From: Nymphaea colorata
Lineage: Eukaryota; Streptophyta; Magnoliopsida; Nymphaeales; Nymphaeaceae
Direction: 5' to 3'
NCBI RefSeq assembly: GCF_008831285.2
Contig: NC_045139.1
Location: 6,790,204-6,854,203 of the forward strand
Length of the DNA: 64,000 bases
The notes under the pieces were generated by a model. That model saw only the letters and a program-made list of their open reading frames with translations, had not been told where the DNA came from and searched no databases. Made by a program: the position numbers and the translations under genes. Below, one piece after another: positions 37,927-47,996 of the stretch. Every line of letters begins with the position of its first letter. The first letter of the stretch is position 1.

Positions 37927-40900
37927 ATGGACGACGTCGGGGCGGCGGCGATCAAGCACGCATTGAGGGCGCTGAAGCAACGCCATCTGCTGGAGGAGGC
38001 AGCTCATGGCCCTGCTTTTATCGCAATCTCTCGCCCACTTACATCTCCTGTACGTTCGACTTTGTCTCATATAGTTCGATTTTATGATGTATAATGAGAT
38101 GCCCATTTCATGATTTTGATTATTTTGTTTGGGTTATGAATCTGTTTGCGAATTTTGTTCCCCTGATCACAGTTATGAATTGTGACAGTCGCCTGTATTT
38201 TGCATACTGTGAATGTATGCGCGTTTAGGTTGATGATATTCGATGGTAGACATGGTAGCTCGCTCATTTATTCTCTTCTTTGTCTTCAATTCTCGGTCTT
38301 TTTAATTGTGCTCATATGTTTATCTTCGCTGGTGCAAGTAGAATTGTAGTGGAGATGGAGAATGGTGCATTACCAATCGAAGTTTTCCTGTTTCATCTCA
38401 AATACTCGGACTAAGTTGGGACAGTCATTAGTGCCTACAGTCCAGAATTAAAGCCGACCCTAATTTTCTGGATATGTATCCAAAATTTTCTTAGTATAAG
38501 AGATAATGGTGGCTTATTCATGAACATGGTTCAGGCAACAGTTTGGAAGGAGAAATTGGAAAGCCTTGAGCAGGAGCTTCAACAGTGCTACAAAGCTCAA
38601 TCACGTTTGTCGGAACAACTTGTCACTGAGGTCGCAGAGTGCAGAACCTTGAAAGCTCAAGTTCAGGAAAAGGATGAAGCAATGAGTGGCCTTCAAGAGG
38701 AGCTTAAGAAAGAAAGGTTTGGATGGCGGCTGACGCTTGCTTTGGTGATTGCTGTTCAATAAGCTTCTTCCCTGCTTAACTTGTGGTAGCTTCTTCCAGG
38801 GAGGAATCCTCTCGGCTGAAGATCATCTTGGAGGAGAGATCAAAAGCTTTGGATCTGGTTATAGGTGAGAACCAGGCGCTTAGGGAACGCCTAGATGATG
38901 CTGTACAGAGAGCGAAGAAAGTGGAGTCAGAGAACAAGATGTTGATTGATCGCTGGATGGCAGAAAAGATGCAGCACGCTGAACAGCTTAATGAGGTAAT
39001 TTCGTTGTTGCCCTCTGTACAGTTTCTCTCTTCATCCTTTGACTTTGACATTTACAGATCTAAGATGTTTTACAATTCTAAGATGTTTTACAATTCTAGG
39101 ATGTTTTTGAGGGTTGGCAGTTGGTAATTGGCACCGTCCCCATTTATATGACATTAACAATATGACATTAACAATTACTTTTATGGTAAACATATCTTGC
39201 TTGTGGTAAACAATTTTCATCTAGTTCTTCTTGTATTGATATGCCCTGATATCATAATGTCTCATGGTTTGGGATATCATTAGGAAAAGGTATGCATATG
39301 AGAAAGAAGCGAATAGAAGGTAGATCACTTATGAAGAAGTGAAGAAAAGGAGGTAGCCTTAGTGTTCCAAATCAACTAAAGGCACTTCAAAATTCAATTT
39401 CTGAGCTCATGACTGCTAGAATCTCCACCATAAGGTTGTCACAGCTTTTCATGCCCCCAAGTTCCCAAACCAGCTTTTTTTGTAGGAAGGGAGTTGTGAT
39501 CTCCCTCCCACTTCTTCACCTCTCCATCGCCTATGCTATTCCTGGCCAGCCGCTGGCAAGCTGGATCAACATTGTCCTGGTTTAACAGTGTCAGTCCGAC
39601 CATTTTTCAATCAACAAACAGCTGGGAATGGCCAGAAGGAATTTGTCCCTGGGATTCTTTGGCATTTTTTTCTGGGGAGGAGGTTGGGGGGGTTTCGGTG
39701 GCGGATGGGGGTACGGCCACCCATTGCCAAGGCCATCCTTGTTGCGGGACCCTAGACAGCCTATTCTCTGTCAGTAATTGGCCAACATGCAGGATCATCC
39801 TTTTCTGTTTCTTCTTCTTTTTTATTTTCTCCTAAAGTTCTCTGACCTCCATTGGCTATGAGTGGATCTGTCGAGGTTGCACTGGATGATAGACATCAAA
39901 CAGCTCATGTTCTAGCTAATATCTAAATTTAAATGTTGGGAAGACCAAGTTTTGGTCAAACTTGGATGCTAAACTTAGTTTAGAATGAAACCTGGTCTAA
40001 AAGTTAAAACCAAGTTTGCTCTGATTCTCATAGAAAAGGAAATTATAGCTTTTGAAATCAAGTAGTATCATAATTTTAGTAATTATTTTGTATGCATACG
40101 CAATGGTTGTTCACATACATGTTCGATCACCTACTGTAAGTAGGTCTCTGAAGAAAGCAAGGTAAATAACAAAAATGGGAAATTGCAAAAAACAGTGGCT
40201 TCTTTAGAATAGCAGCTTTTCATGTCTAATCTAGAGGCTTAGTGTTAACAATGCCCGTCTAATTTGCCTCCTCATTCCTTAATCTTATTCTTTCTTGATG
40301 TCTGATTTTTGCATATTAAGGTCCCCCAACCATCTGGGCTTTTTGCTAGGAGCATTGTCCTTCGTTTGAGCATTCTCATTTCCCTGTTCAAGCTTGTTCA
40401 AGTAGACTATGGCAGTATTGTACATGACTCTTAGGTTTTAGTATATTATAATTTATAAGCTGATAGGGTTTTTGAGAATGGAATAGTGGATTGGTTCTTC
40501 ACGGCATATTTGTTTTTTTACATTTTGTAACAGTTTTTATTCTTATTCTAGCTGTGTAGATCTCAAATTACTTTTATACAGAAAAACTGGAGCCAGAAAA
40601 ACTCTATTGTTAGAAACTTAGAATAAGGACATTAGAGGTGCTCTAGTGATTCATATGGATATAACGTTTGTCTGACTGTTCTCTGCTTTTCCTAAAGCAT
40701 GGTCAGTGGAAAAGGAAAGTAGAAAATACTAAAGCAGAACTGTCTCAGGAGGATCAATATTTCATGCAAAAATGGGAAAAAGTCATAGCTATTGATTGAC
40801 AGAAAGAGTAACTAATATATAGCTTTGTGTGGCAACTTCAAGTATCTATAGGGAAGTCATTCACCACCGTTGTGAATTTTCTGATAGTGGCAACAGACAT

Positions 40901-42035
40901 GCTTCCACTGGCTGCTCTTTTCTTGTATACCAGATCAATTTATTGTTTTTGGACTGAAATCTTGACCCTATCTTGATGACGATATAAAACTGAAAGCTTC
41001 TTGTTTTTGCAGGCCAATGCTTTATATGAAGATCTGAGGAATCGACTACGGGCAAGTAGCTTAGAGCAACTTGCCCTTCAGCAAGTTGATGGTGTAGTTC
41101 GGCAAAGTGAAGCAGTTTCTGCTGATTTTGTATCATCAGCCATTCCATCAACATGCAAGCGCAAAATTCCAGCGCATAAGGGTAGTTGTGCTTCAGTGAT
41201 GTTTGAGAACAATTCAAATAAGTTAATCAGTGGTGGGCAGGAGCAGACTGTAAAATTTTGGGATGCGAACACAGGCAATTCGTGTGGATCCTTGTCTGGC
41301 TGCCTTGGTTCTGTGCTTGACATGGCAGTTTCTCATGATAACAAAACAGTTATAGCTGCAAGTAGCTCCAACAACTTGTATGTCTGGGATGTGGGTTCTG
41401 GTCGAATCCGTCATACTCTAACCGGACATACTGACAAAGTCTGTGCTGTTGATATTGGCAAACTGTCCAACCGATTATTGGTGAGTGCTGCTTATGATCG
41501 AACCATAAAGACTTGGGACCTGCAGAAAGGTTACTGTCTCAACACAATAATGTCACATAGTAATTGTAATGCACTTTGTTTTAGTGCCGATGGGCAGACG
41601 ATATGCAGTGGTCATGTTGATGGAAATCTACGGATGTGGGATACCAGAACAGGGAAACTAATGAGTGAAGTTGCTGCTCACTCTCAGATTGTTACCTCAA
41701 TCTCATTATCTCGTAGTGGGAACATTGTTCTGACAAGTGGTAGAGACAACTTGCATAATCTCTTTGATGTAAGGACCCTTGAGGTTTGTGGCACATTTAG
41801 ATCAAATGGCGTCAAAATTGCATCTAATTGGAGCCGTTCTTGCATAAGCTCTGATGACAACTATGTAGCAGCAGGATCATCAGATGGTGCTGTATATGTC
41901 TGGTCAAGATTGAGCCCAGACACTGTGAGCAGGTTAGTTGAACACACAGCTCCAGTCCTTGCTTGTACCTGGAGTGGGCTTGGAACGCCTTTAGCATCTG
42001 CTGATAAGAGTGGAACTATTTGCATATGGACATGA
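37927..42035 (+). CDS. ATG16: Autophagy-related protein 16 (ATG16), four coding exons
   Basis: Coding exons are 37927-38049, 38535-38716, 38800-38995 and 41013-42035, with GT-AG borders and consistent phases; the product is 507 residues. ATG16 binds ATG5 of the ATG12-ATG5 conjugate and places ATG8 lipidation on the forming autophagosome membrane. The N-terminal exon (1-41) carries the ATG5-binding helix region with ALKQRHLLEE. Exons 2 and 3 (42-166) are coiled coil, including QQCYKAQSRLSEQL and ENKMLIDRWM, which closely follow the plant family. EQVDGVVRQSE-type sequence precedes seven WD40 blades (about 210-507) encoded in one exon, ending SGTICIWT. Length equals the usual plant ATG16 of about 510 residues. 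The start is the first Met in frame and is followed by a family-like N-terminus. The third intron is 2.0 kb. Nothing appears broken. Confidence 0.95.
38996..41012 (+). other. ATG16 intron 3
   Basis: A 2.0 kb intron from GTAATT to TTTTTGCAG. It holds a small 18-base tandem repeat of TCTAAGATGTTTTACAAT at about 39058-39105. No internal gene or clear transposon was recognised. Confidence 0.8.
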
Positions 42036-43223
42036 TGTGTGGTTTGACTGCAGAAACAGTTAATGTTCCCTTGTGTAAATTATTTTTCTTTTTTGGCGCT
42101 TTATTTTTTAGAAGATTTGCCCTGTATATGAACTGCCCCTCAAATGTCAGGATTACAAATGTTTGGTATCTGTTGAGGAAACAACAAACTCTTCTTCCAT
42201 GTGGATGAACATGTAAAGCAGAACTCATCCCTTGGAGACCATGTCTTTATCTTGCTACGTCTGATGAAGTTCAATCTTGGATCTTTATGATATTTTGGGA
42301 CTTGCAATTAGTTGATGATGAGCTTATATTTAGCAGTCCTACAAATGGGGAAGCATGGTTGGCGGATTATTTTAGCGTTTCCATGTCCGTCGGATCCAAG
42401 TTCACTATCGCTTCATTGCCTGGGCTTTCTTGACTCCAGTATCCGTGATTCCTTAGCTGTTGATGGAGATCTTTCCTGTCCTTCCGCATTCACGTTCCTC
42501 AGAGACTAGACTAAGTTAATGACTTCCATAATGAATTTTCACTACAGCGTGAGGTATGGTCACCTGCTTTTGGCCATCGAAAGGGTTCTGGTCATGCATT
42601 CGAGATGTCGGACACGCCAAAGCTTAGAAAATTACATCTGGGCTCGAGTTACACACACACACACACTCTCTCTCTGTCTCTCCCGCGCACACGTACGCAA
42701 ACATATGCAGCTACACGTTGCATTAGTAATTTAAGTGCAAACAAGTTTTATATTTTGCTCAACTACTCTTCATTGAGGGTGCGCGACTTACGGGTATGAC
42801 TTGATACTAGCAATTCATGCACTCGTAACCCTACAGCGTTGAGTATATGGGTTTCCACCTCAAAGAGAATGAAGGAGCTTATATCTCGTCCTAGACAGCC
42901 ATTGGTGGCACAAAAATCTTTCTGCTTGTTTAAGCTTGATGAGGGGCACTCTGCACGTAGTAATTTTGGTTCATATTTGTTCCTTTTCTTCTCGTTAATA
43001 TTCTCTCTCTCAAAGAGGAAGACATTTCAACCGTTGAGTTAGTAGAGTTGGAGTGACCATTCAAACTTTCAATCCAAGGTTGGCATGAGATAGGGGGGCA
43101 CATAATCGTATTTATTGAAAGCAATTACAATAATATGGAAACTGGTGCATAAGCAATGTATCCAGTACTTATTTTTCCACCCAGTCATGTAGCTGCTGCC
43201 ACTACTGCTCCCGTTTTCCCAAC
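42036..43223. other. Between ATG16 and the 2S albumin cluster
   Basis: The first 300 bases probably include the ATG16 3' untranslated region. A (CA)n(CT)n run is at 42649-42678. No other gene is seen. Confidence 0.5.
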
Positions 43224-44157
43224 TTATTCCTCCGTTAATCCTTGAAGACATGAAACGGACAAGTACGTCGAAGAGTAAACTCTTGGCCTCTTATTAATTT
43301 GCTCGACTGAAACTGCTCACTTAAACCCCTGCATCAAATATTCACAATGTCTAAAATTGCTATGTGTAGGGGTCATGTGGCTAATGAAATGGTAACATAC
43401 ACTACAAAAAAACGACACATTACCGACGACCAGAAATGCAATCCATGAACATGTCTCAAAAATTGGAGCAAATTCATGTAACTGTAGAACCAGCATGTCA
43501 CGAACCAACCCCAATTTTTTAATAGACTCATGTAATGGTATGTTGTCGCCCCATTGTCCGAAGGATATGAAAACCACTATAATCCGTTCCAATCAATTTG
43601 ATTTGATGACTTACGTGCTATCATATATACCAAAAGTAGTTTTACTAGGTCAAACTAAGGAGGGAGAAAGAGGGACTTGCTTGAGCGAGTACCAACTTGA
43701 TGAATGGAACAATGGTGACGGCTAAGCCCGCGAGTCTCGGGGAGGTTCTCAGCCCTCTTCAGCCTCCTCTCATCATCCCTTCTCTCTACATCTTCTCCTC
43801 TCCGGCTGCCTCCTGATACCAACTTCCTCATAGCTTGAGACATGCACCCTTGGTTTGTCTCCCTGACCTGCTGGCAGCACCGGCACTGCGGCCTCTGGCC
43901 GCTGCTGCCTTCGCTCCTTAATGCCATCCTTCCCATGCTTTACGTAGCTCCTGCACTCATCTAACTCCATTTGCTCCGATTGGCACCTTACTGGACTTGG
44001 CCACTCTCCTCTCAATTCTACCATGTCATCGTCGGCGGTTACGGTGTCGGTGGTCTGCACCATTTTCCGGTAGTTTGAGGCATCCACCATGGCCATGTTC
44101 AAACACAGCAGAAGGAAAGCTGCCACGGCCGCAGTTGATGGTTGGTGAATACGCCAT
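43224..44157 (-). pseudogene. 2S albumin pseudogene (array copy 1)
   Basis: This copy is collinear with the two genes at 46.3-47.4 and 50.3-51.0 kb but is broken. The ATG at 44157 that corresponds to the MAC start of the others is out of frame with the signal-peptide region (AAVAAFLLLCLNMAMVDAS). A second frame change falls after KHGKDGI, where the PLLGF segment of the relatives is missing. Two of the eight conserved cysteines are changed: the CxC second Cys is Ser, and Cys before GLSRHHC is Arg. The donor matching the others is GC (43679-43680) rather than GT. The tail exon can be aligned to 43306-43224. An in-frame Met at 44219 lies almost on the TATA-like box, so it is unlikely to be the real start. 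Six cysteines and the helix layout still identify the family. Confidence 0.85.
43400..43431 (+). mobile_element. CACTA-type transposon end
   Basis: The sequence begins CACTACAAAAAAACGACACA and continues to TTACCGACGACC, the typical 5' terminus of plant CACTA (En/Spm) elements. The matching inverted end (…TTTTGTAGTG) was not found nearby, so this is probably a solo end or a remnant. It lies within the intron of the 2S albumin pseudogene. Confidence 0.6.
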
Positions 44158-44221
44158 TGGCTATTGCTTCTAGTTTTAGGCTTAGTGCAAATAAATGCAA
44201 TAGAGGGTGAGTTGCTCATTG

Positions 44222-44229
44222 TATTTATA
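44222..44229 (-). promoter_or_regulatory. TATA-like box of the 2S pseudogene
   Basis: TATAAATA on the minus strand, about 65 bases before the ancestral ATG at 44157. The spacing is similar to the functional copies. Confidence 0.5.
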
Positions 44230-44635
44230 GTTTCTTGACGTTTTTTGTCCTATTGAAGTAGACATCGTGATCTACGAGAAGAAAAAAAATGAACATAAGA
44301 TAGGGAAATAACAACGATAAATAGAGCGGAAGATAAAAACAAATATAGAGTCGAAGATAAACATGAAATAACAACATGTGTATATACTACATATGAGAAA
44401 TAGAAGAATATGAGATAATGTTATTATTTCGTTATCTCGTCTCATTTTGTTTCTCCTTTAGAGTTGTTATTTTATTATCTCACATTCTTTTGTTTTTCTA
44501 ATACAATGTGTGGACTAACGAAAGCGTGAGATCAACTTATAGACCATCTTTTGTTTCGTCAACGATTGTAGATGAAGCATCTTTTTTTCAGTGCACCTCC
44601 CATTTCCTTATCGGAAACAAATTTCAAATCTAAGC

Positions 44636-44675
<40 letters not shown>

Positions 44676-46289
44676 GCTTATGCTGAACTTCTGATTTCAC
44701 CGAATCGGCAGCCAGGCCAACTGGATTCAGCTTCTAATTTTTAAACCACTGGTTCAACCCTTAGACAATCTGACAAATCAGAACACACCAAAATTTCAGA
44801 ATGGTCAACATGTACATCGTACATTTGTCTTAAAACGGATTCTGATTAACGTGCTTAATTAATAAGGTTCATGTTTCTTCTACATTTCTACTTTCGAGTC
44901 TCATTGATCAGGCTTATTGCTCAGTACCCGCTCTCTGCAGCTCTTATCATAGCTAAATATGACAAGGAAATTTAAATATGTTTTGTTTTCATTTTGATGT
45001 TCGAACAAAATTTGCTTACCAAATGCATAGTATATAACGGATTTGTGATGTATAGCAAACCCATTTATATGTGAAAATTTGAACGTCGTGTGTTTTATAT
45101 GTCCAAACTCTGAAATAACCTCACTCTAATTAGGGTAATATCTAATTAATTGAATGTATCACAGATTGTCATTTTATCTACTCCAAATTCAAGCCTTTTA
45201 ATTACATGAAGAGACGTTAGGGCTTAATAACGTGCGCCTGTTCATGAATCAATATCAACACTTTTTTTTTGGTTCTCATCAATTAATATATAGTTGCTAC
45301 CAAGTGTATCTTATTACAGAATGCATAATTACAATTTAGAAATCAATCTTTTGTCCTTGCACAAAATCTTAAGCTAGTTACTTACATGGCTCGGAACCCA
45401 GCCAATGCTCAAGTAGTTCAACATCTGGAGAGGATTTTTATAGAGATCTAAAGCTAGGAACTCTAAAGTTTGTGAAAGTTTAAAAATCATGAAATTCTCT
45501 GTTTCTACAAGAAAATTGTCTGATTGAAGCATGAATATTTTACGTTCTTATTCTAAGATTGATTCATGGTAATGTTACTTCCCAAAATCTAAGATTGGTT
45601 TCTGGTAATGATTCAAACATGAATATTTTAGGTTCTTTAGGCAAGATATTTGGGTTACACAATTGTGACAATTGAGATGAAGGGTTGTTTGACTATCTGG
45701 CTTGGATATCATTTGCATGCCAAGAACGTCTGTCTCAAGAACAGACTGTTCTTTCGTCGTTTGGTGTTTGCAATAGTAGCTTGATTAACGAATATTGCTT
45801 CAACTGTGGCAGGTTTTGTTCGTTCCAGCTTGAGAGCTACAGGTGGGCTCGTGCAGAACACTAATATTTCCTATTCCAAAATTCACACTTTTATGTGTTG
45901 AGATCTCTCTTTGTAGAATGGATTGGGTGTATCCAGTTACCAGCTTAATTTCAAAACACACACACACACACATATATATAGTTAGATCTTGTAAAGAAAT
46001 TCAAATCCAATTGATCTTCACGTCTGTGCGCATCCACTCATTAAGGGCTCCGTTTCATTGAAGAGAAAAAGAAAGAAGAAAGAGAGAATCATAGCAAAAT
46101 TGTTCCATTATCCTTATTTGAAATTTTTATTTCAACTGAAAAGAACAAAGCCCAGACGTAGCTATTGTTGGCGAGTCCTTATTATACCCAGAAAATTTCT
46201 AAAAGAGAAATCAAAATGAGATATACGCTGCTTAAGTTCTAGAACTGTACTCCTCCTCTCCACCCTTTGAATCCGAAGAGGGCAACCAG
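44230..46289. other. Intergenic between 2S copies 1 and 2
   Basis: AT-rich sequence with an (AT)n microsatellite at 44640-44673 and a short (CA)n at 45956-45971. No gene or clear transposon was recognised. Confidence 0.5.
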
Positions 46290-46895
46290 CTAAGAGTGAT
46301 CCCCATGCACGTACCTCTTATTACCACGCTCTACCAAAGCTGCGTCCCCTCATACGCCTGCATTAAGAATGTGTAAATGTGGATCAATAAAATTTAGATT
46401 CCCCCAAAACTATCTGTAACTTCAACAGACAAGCATGCATGATATATAATAAGTTCGTAAGCTGCGTTTATAATGCATTGTGCGCATCATTTAAATTGTC
46501 TATGACCATGAAAACCAAGGATATCTGATCAGATATTGTTTCAAACCCGCCTAACAAGAAGAAGCGTTTCTACCATGCCTTATCTTTGTTAGTTTTCACT
46601 GTAAAATAGAAAAGTAGCAGTTCTTCTTCGTCCTCGGATCCTCTTATCAGTACCACTTCTTTTAATCCTTATTTACACATACTTGCAGATCCTGGATGAC
46701 GCATCATGGACTTAAATGGAACAGAATATGGAGAGGAAAAAGGGGAATACTTAACAATCAATACCTCTGCACCACTAGAACACTGTTGCCACAATATTTA
46801 CATCTGTCTCTAAAAACTACTACAGATTGTTGTTCTATGATTTATTTAAAGAGGAAGCATGTTTTCGGTATGATTTTGTGACTGCCTGCTTGACC

Positions 46896-46957
<62 letters not shown>

Positions 46958-47447
46958 GAGTACCAACTTGAGGAATGGAACAATGGTGATGGCTAAGGCC
47001 ACAAGTTCTGGGGAGGTTCTCAGCTCTCTTCTTCATCCTTTCGTCATCCCTTTCCTCCATATCTTCAGCTCTTCTCTGGCTGCTTCCTGATACCAACTGC
47101 CTGATGGCTTGGCACCTGCACTCCTGCCTCGTCTCGCTGAGCTGCTGGCAGCAACGGCGGGGCGGCCGCTGGCTGCTCCCTCCGTTCCTGAACCCAAGCA
47201 ATGGAATGCCTTGCCTTCCGTGCTCCACGTAGCTCTTGCACTCTTCCAAATCCATTTGCTCCATTCGGCATGCGGACGAACCAGACCACTGATCTCTACC
47301 GTATTCAACCATGTCATCCGGTCGATCGAATGTCACCGTCTCGGTGGTCCGCACCGTCGTCCGGTGGACTGATGCCTGCACCGTGGCCAACCATACCAGC
47401 AGAAGGGCTACCATGGATGCCATCTGGGTGCTCGATGAACAGGCCAT
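46290..47447 (-). CDS. 2S albumin seed storage protein (array copy 2), probably two exons
   Basis: Exon 1 is 47447-46952 and ends at a GTAAGC donor. It encodes a signal peptide (about residues 1-26, MVALLLVWLATVQA core) and the eight-cysteine 2S albumin pattern C-x9-C, CC, CxC, C, C seen in CRMEQMDLEECKSY, RRCCQQL, CRCQAIRQLV and CGLSHHHC. Such proteins are cut into small and large disulfide-linked subunits and stored in seed protein vacuoles. A likely exon 2, 46339-46290, adds 16 residues with VERGNKR; it is supported by similar tails in the other copies. Without splicing, the frame would run through a (CT)n tract (46899-46946) and give a Ser-Leu repeat, which is unlikely to be real. The start at 47447 is preferred over 47453 or 47606 because it matches the MAC start of copy 3 and a TATA-like box lies about 80 bases upstream. 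Confidence 0.85.
46899..46946. repeat. (GA)n microsatellite at the start of a 2S albumin intron
   Basis: About 48 bases of GA on the plus strand, directly downstream of the copy 2 splice donor in transcript sense. A similar tract follows the donor of copy 3. Confidence 0.95.
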
Positions 47448-47524
47448 TGCCATTAATGCTTTCTTTGTAAATTGTGAGAGGAGCTGAGCTTGAAGTTGGT
47501 GCCATGGAAGGCTGCAGGCCTTGG

Positions 47525-47531
47525 TATTTAT
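47525..47531 (-). promoter_or_regulatory. TATA-like box of 2S albumin copy 2
   Basis: ATAAATA on the minus strand about 78 bases upstream of the start codon. A CACGT core lies at 47581-47585, and a block shared with copy 3 lies at 47669-47690. Confidence 0.5.
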
Positions 47532-47668
47532 GGTGTGCGAGAGTACCAGCGAAGTCGGGGAGAAAAAGTGGAGAGAAGGCCACGTAGTACGCAGGGCAAG
47601 GGGCATAGGCGAGAGGTGCCATTTTCAGGGGAAACTGAATCAGATATTTACCAGATCAAAGGGCCGTT

Positions 47669-47690
47669 GTGGCTCCATGATATCCGGGTA
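47669..47690 (-). promoter_or_regulatory. Upstream block shared by 2S copies 2 and 3
   Basis: The plus strand reads GTGGCTCCATGATATCCGGG; copy 3 has TGGTTCCATGATATTCGGGT at 51206-51225. Both lie 205-245 bases upstream of the start codon although flanking DNA has diverged. This suggests retained promoter sequence. Confidence 0.5.
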
Positions 47691-47800
47691 AATGAGACGT
47701 TCACCTGTTTACTGATTGTCCGTTGAAGAAATTGCCAGGTCTTTGTTTTGCTAATCCATTTATAGCCGAATTTGAAACATTCAAATTGAAATTTCTCAAG

Positions 47801-47996
47801 TTGCGTTTGATTTCCTACGGATCTCAGATCCGAGGGGATTGAAATCCACGTTAGGTGAAATCCACAGTTTTACATCCACCCCCAACGTAGATCTCAAATT
47901 CAAGTTATAATGTAAAAAATGTAGATCTGAGATCCTATGAGGGGACTTGAACCTCAAAACCATGGATCTGAGATCAGTGGTAATCAAACATGGCCT
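47801..47996. mobile_element. Short MITE with inverted ends
   Basis: The left end holds GCGTTTGATTTCCTACGGAT and the right end, reverse-complemented, holds CATGTTTGATTACCACTGAT. Both are followed by CTCAGATCC. The inverted repeat of about 36 bases encloses about 125 bases with more AGATCTGAGATC words. No coding potential. It is about 350 bases upstream of 2S albumin copy 2. Confidence 0.65.

Noticed and set aside
44158-44219. Met at 44219 as start of 2S copy 1
   Set aside because: It lies three bases from the TATA-like box, and the sequence up to 44157 does not match the N-termini of copies 2 and 3.
46842-46951. Ser-Leu repeat C-terminus of 2S albumin copy 2
   Set aside because: It arises only if the GTAAGC donor is ignored; the repeat is an intronic CT tract, and tails in the other copies support splicing.
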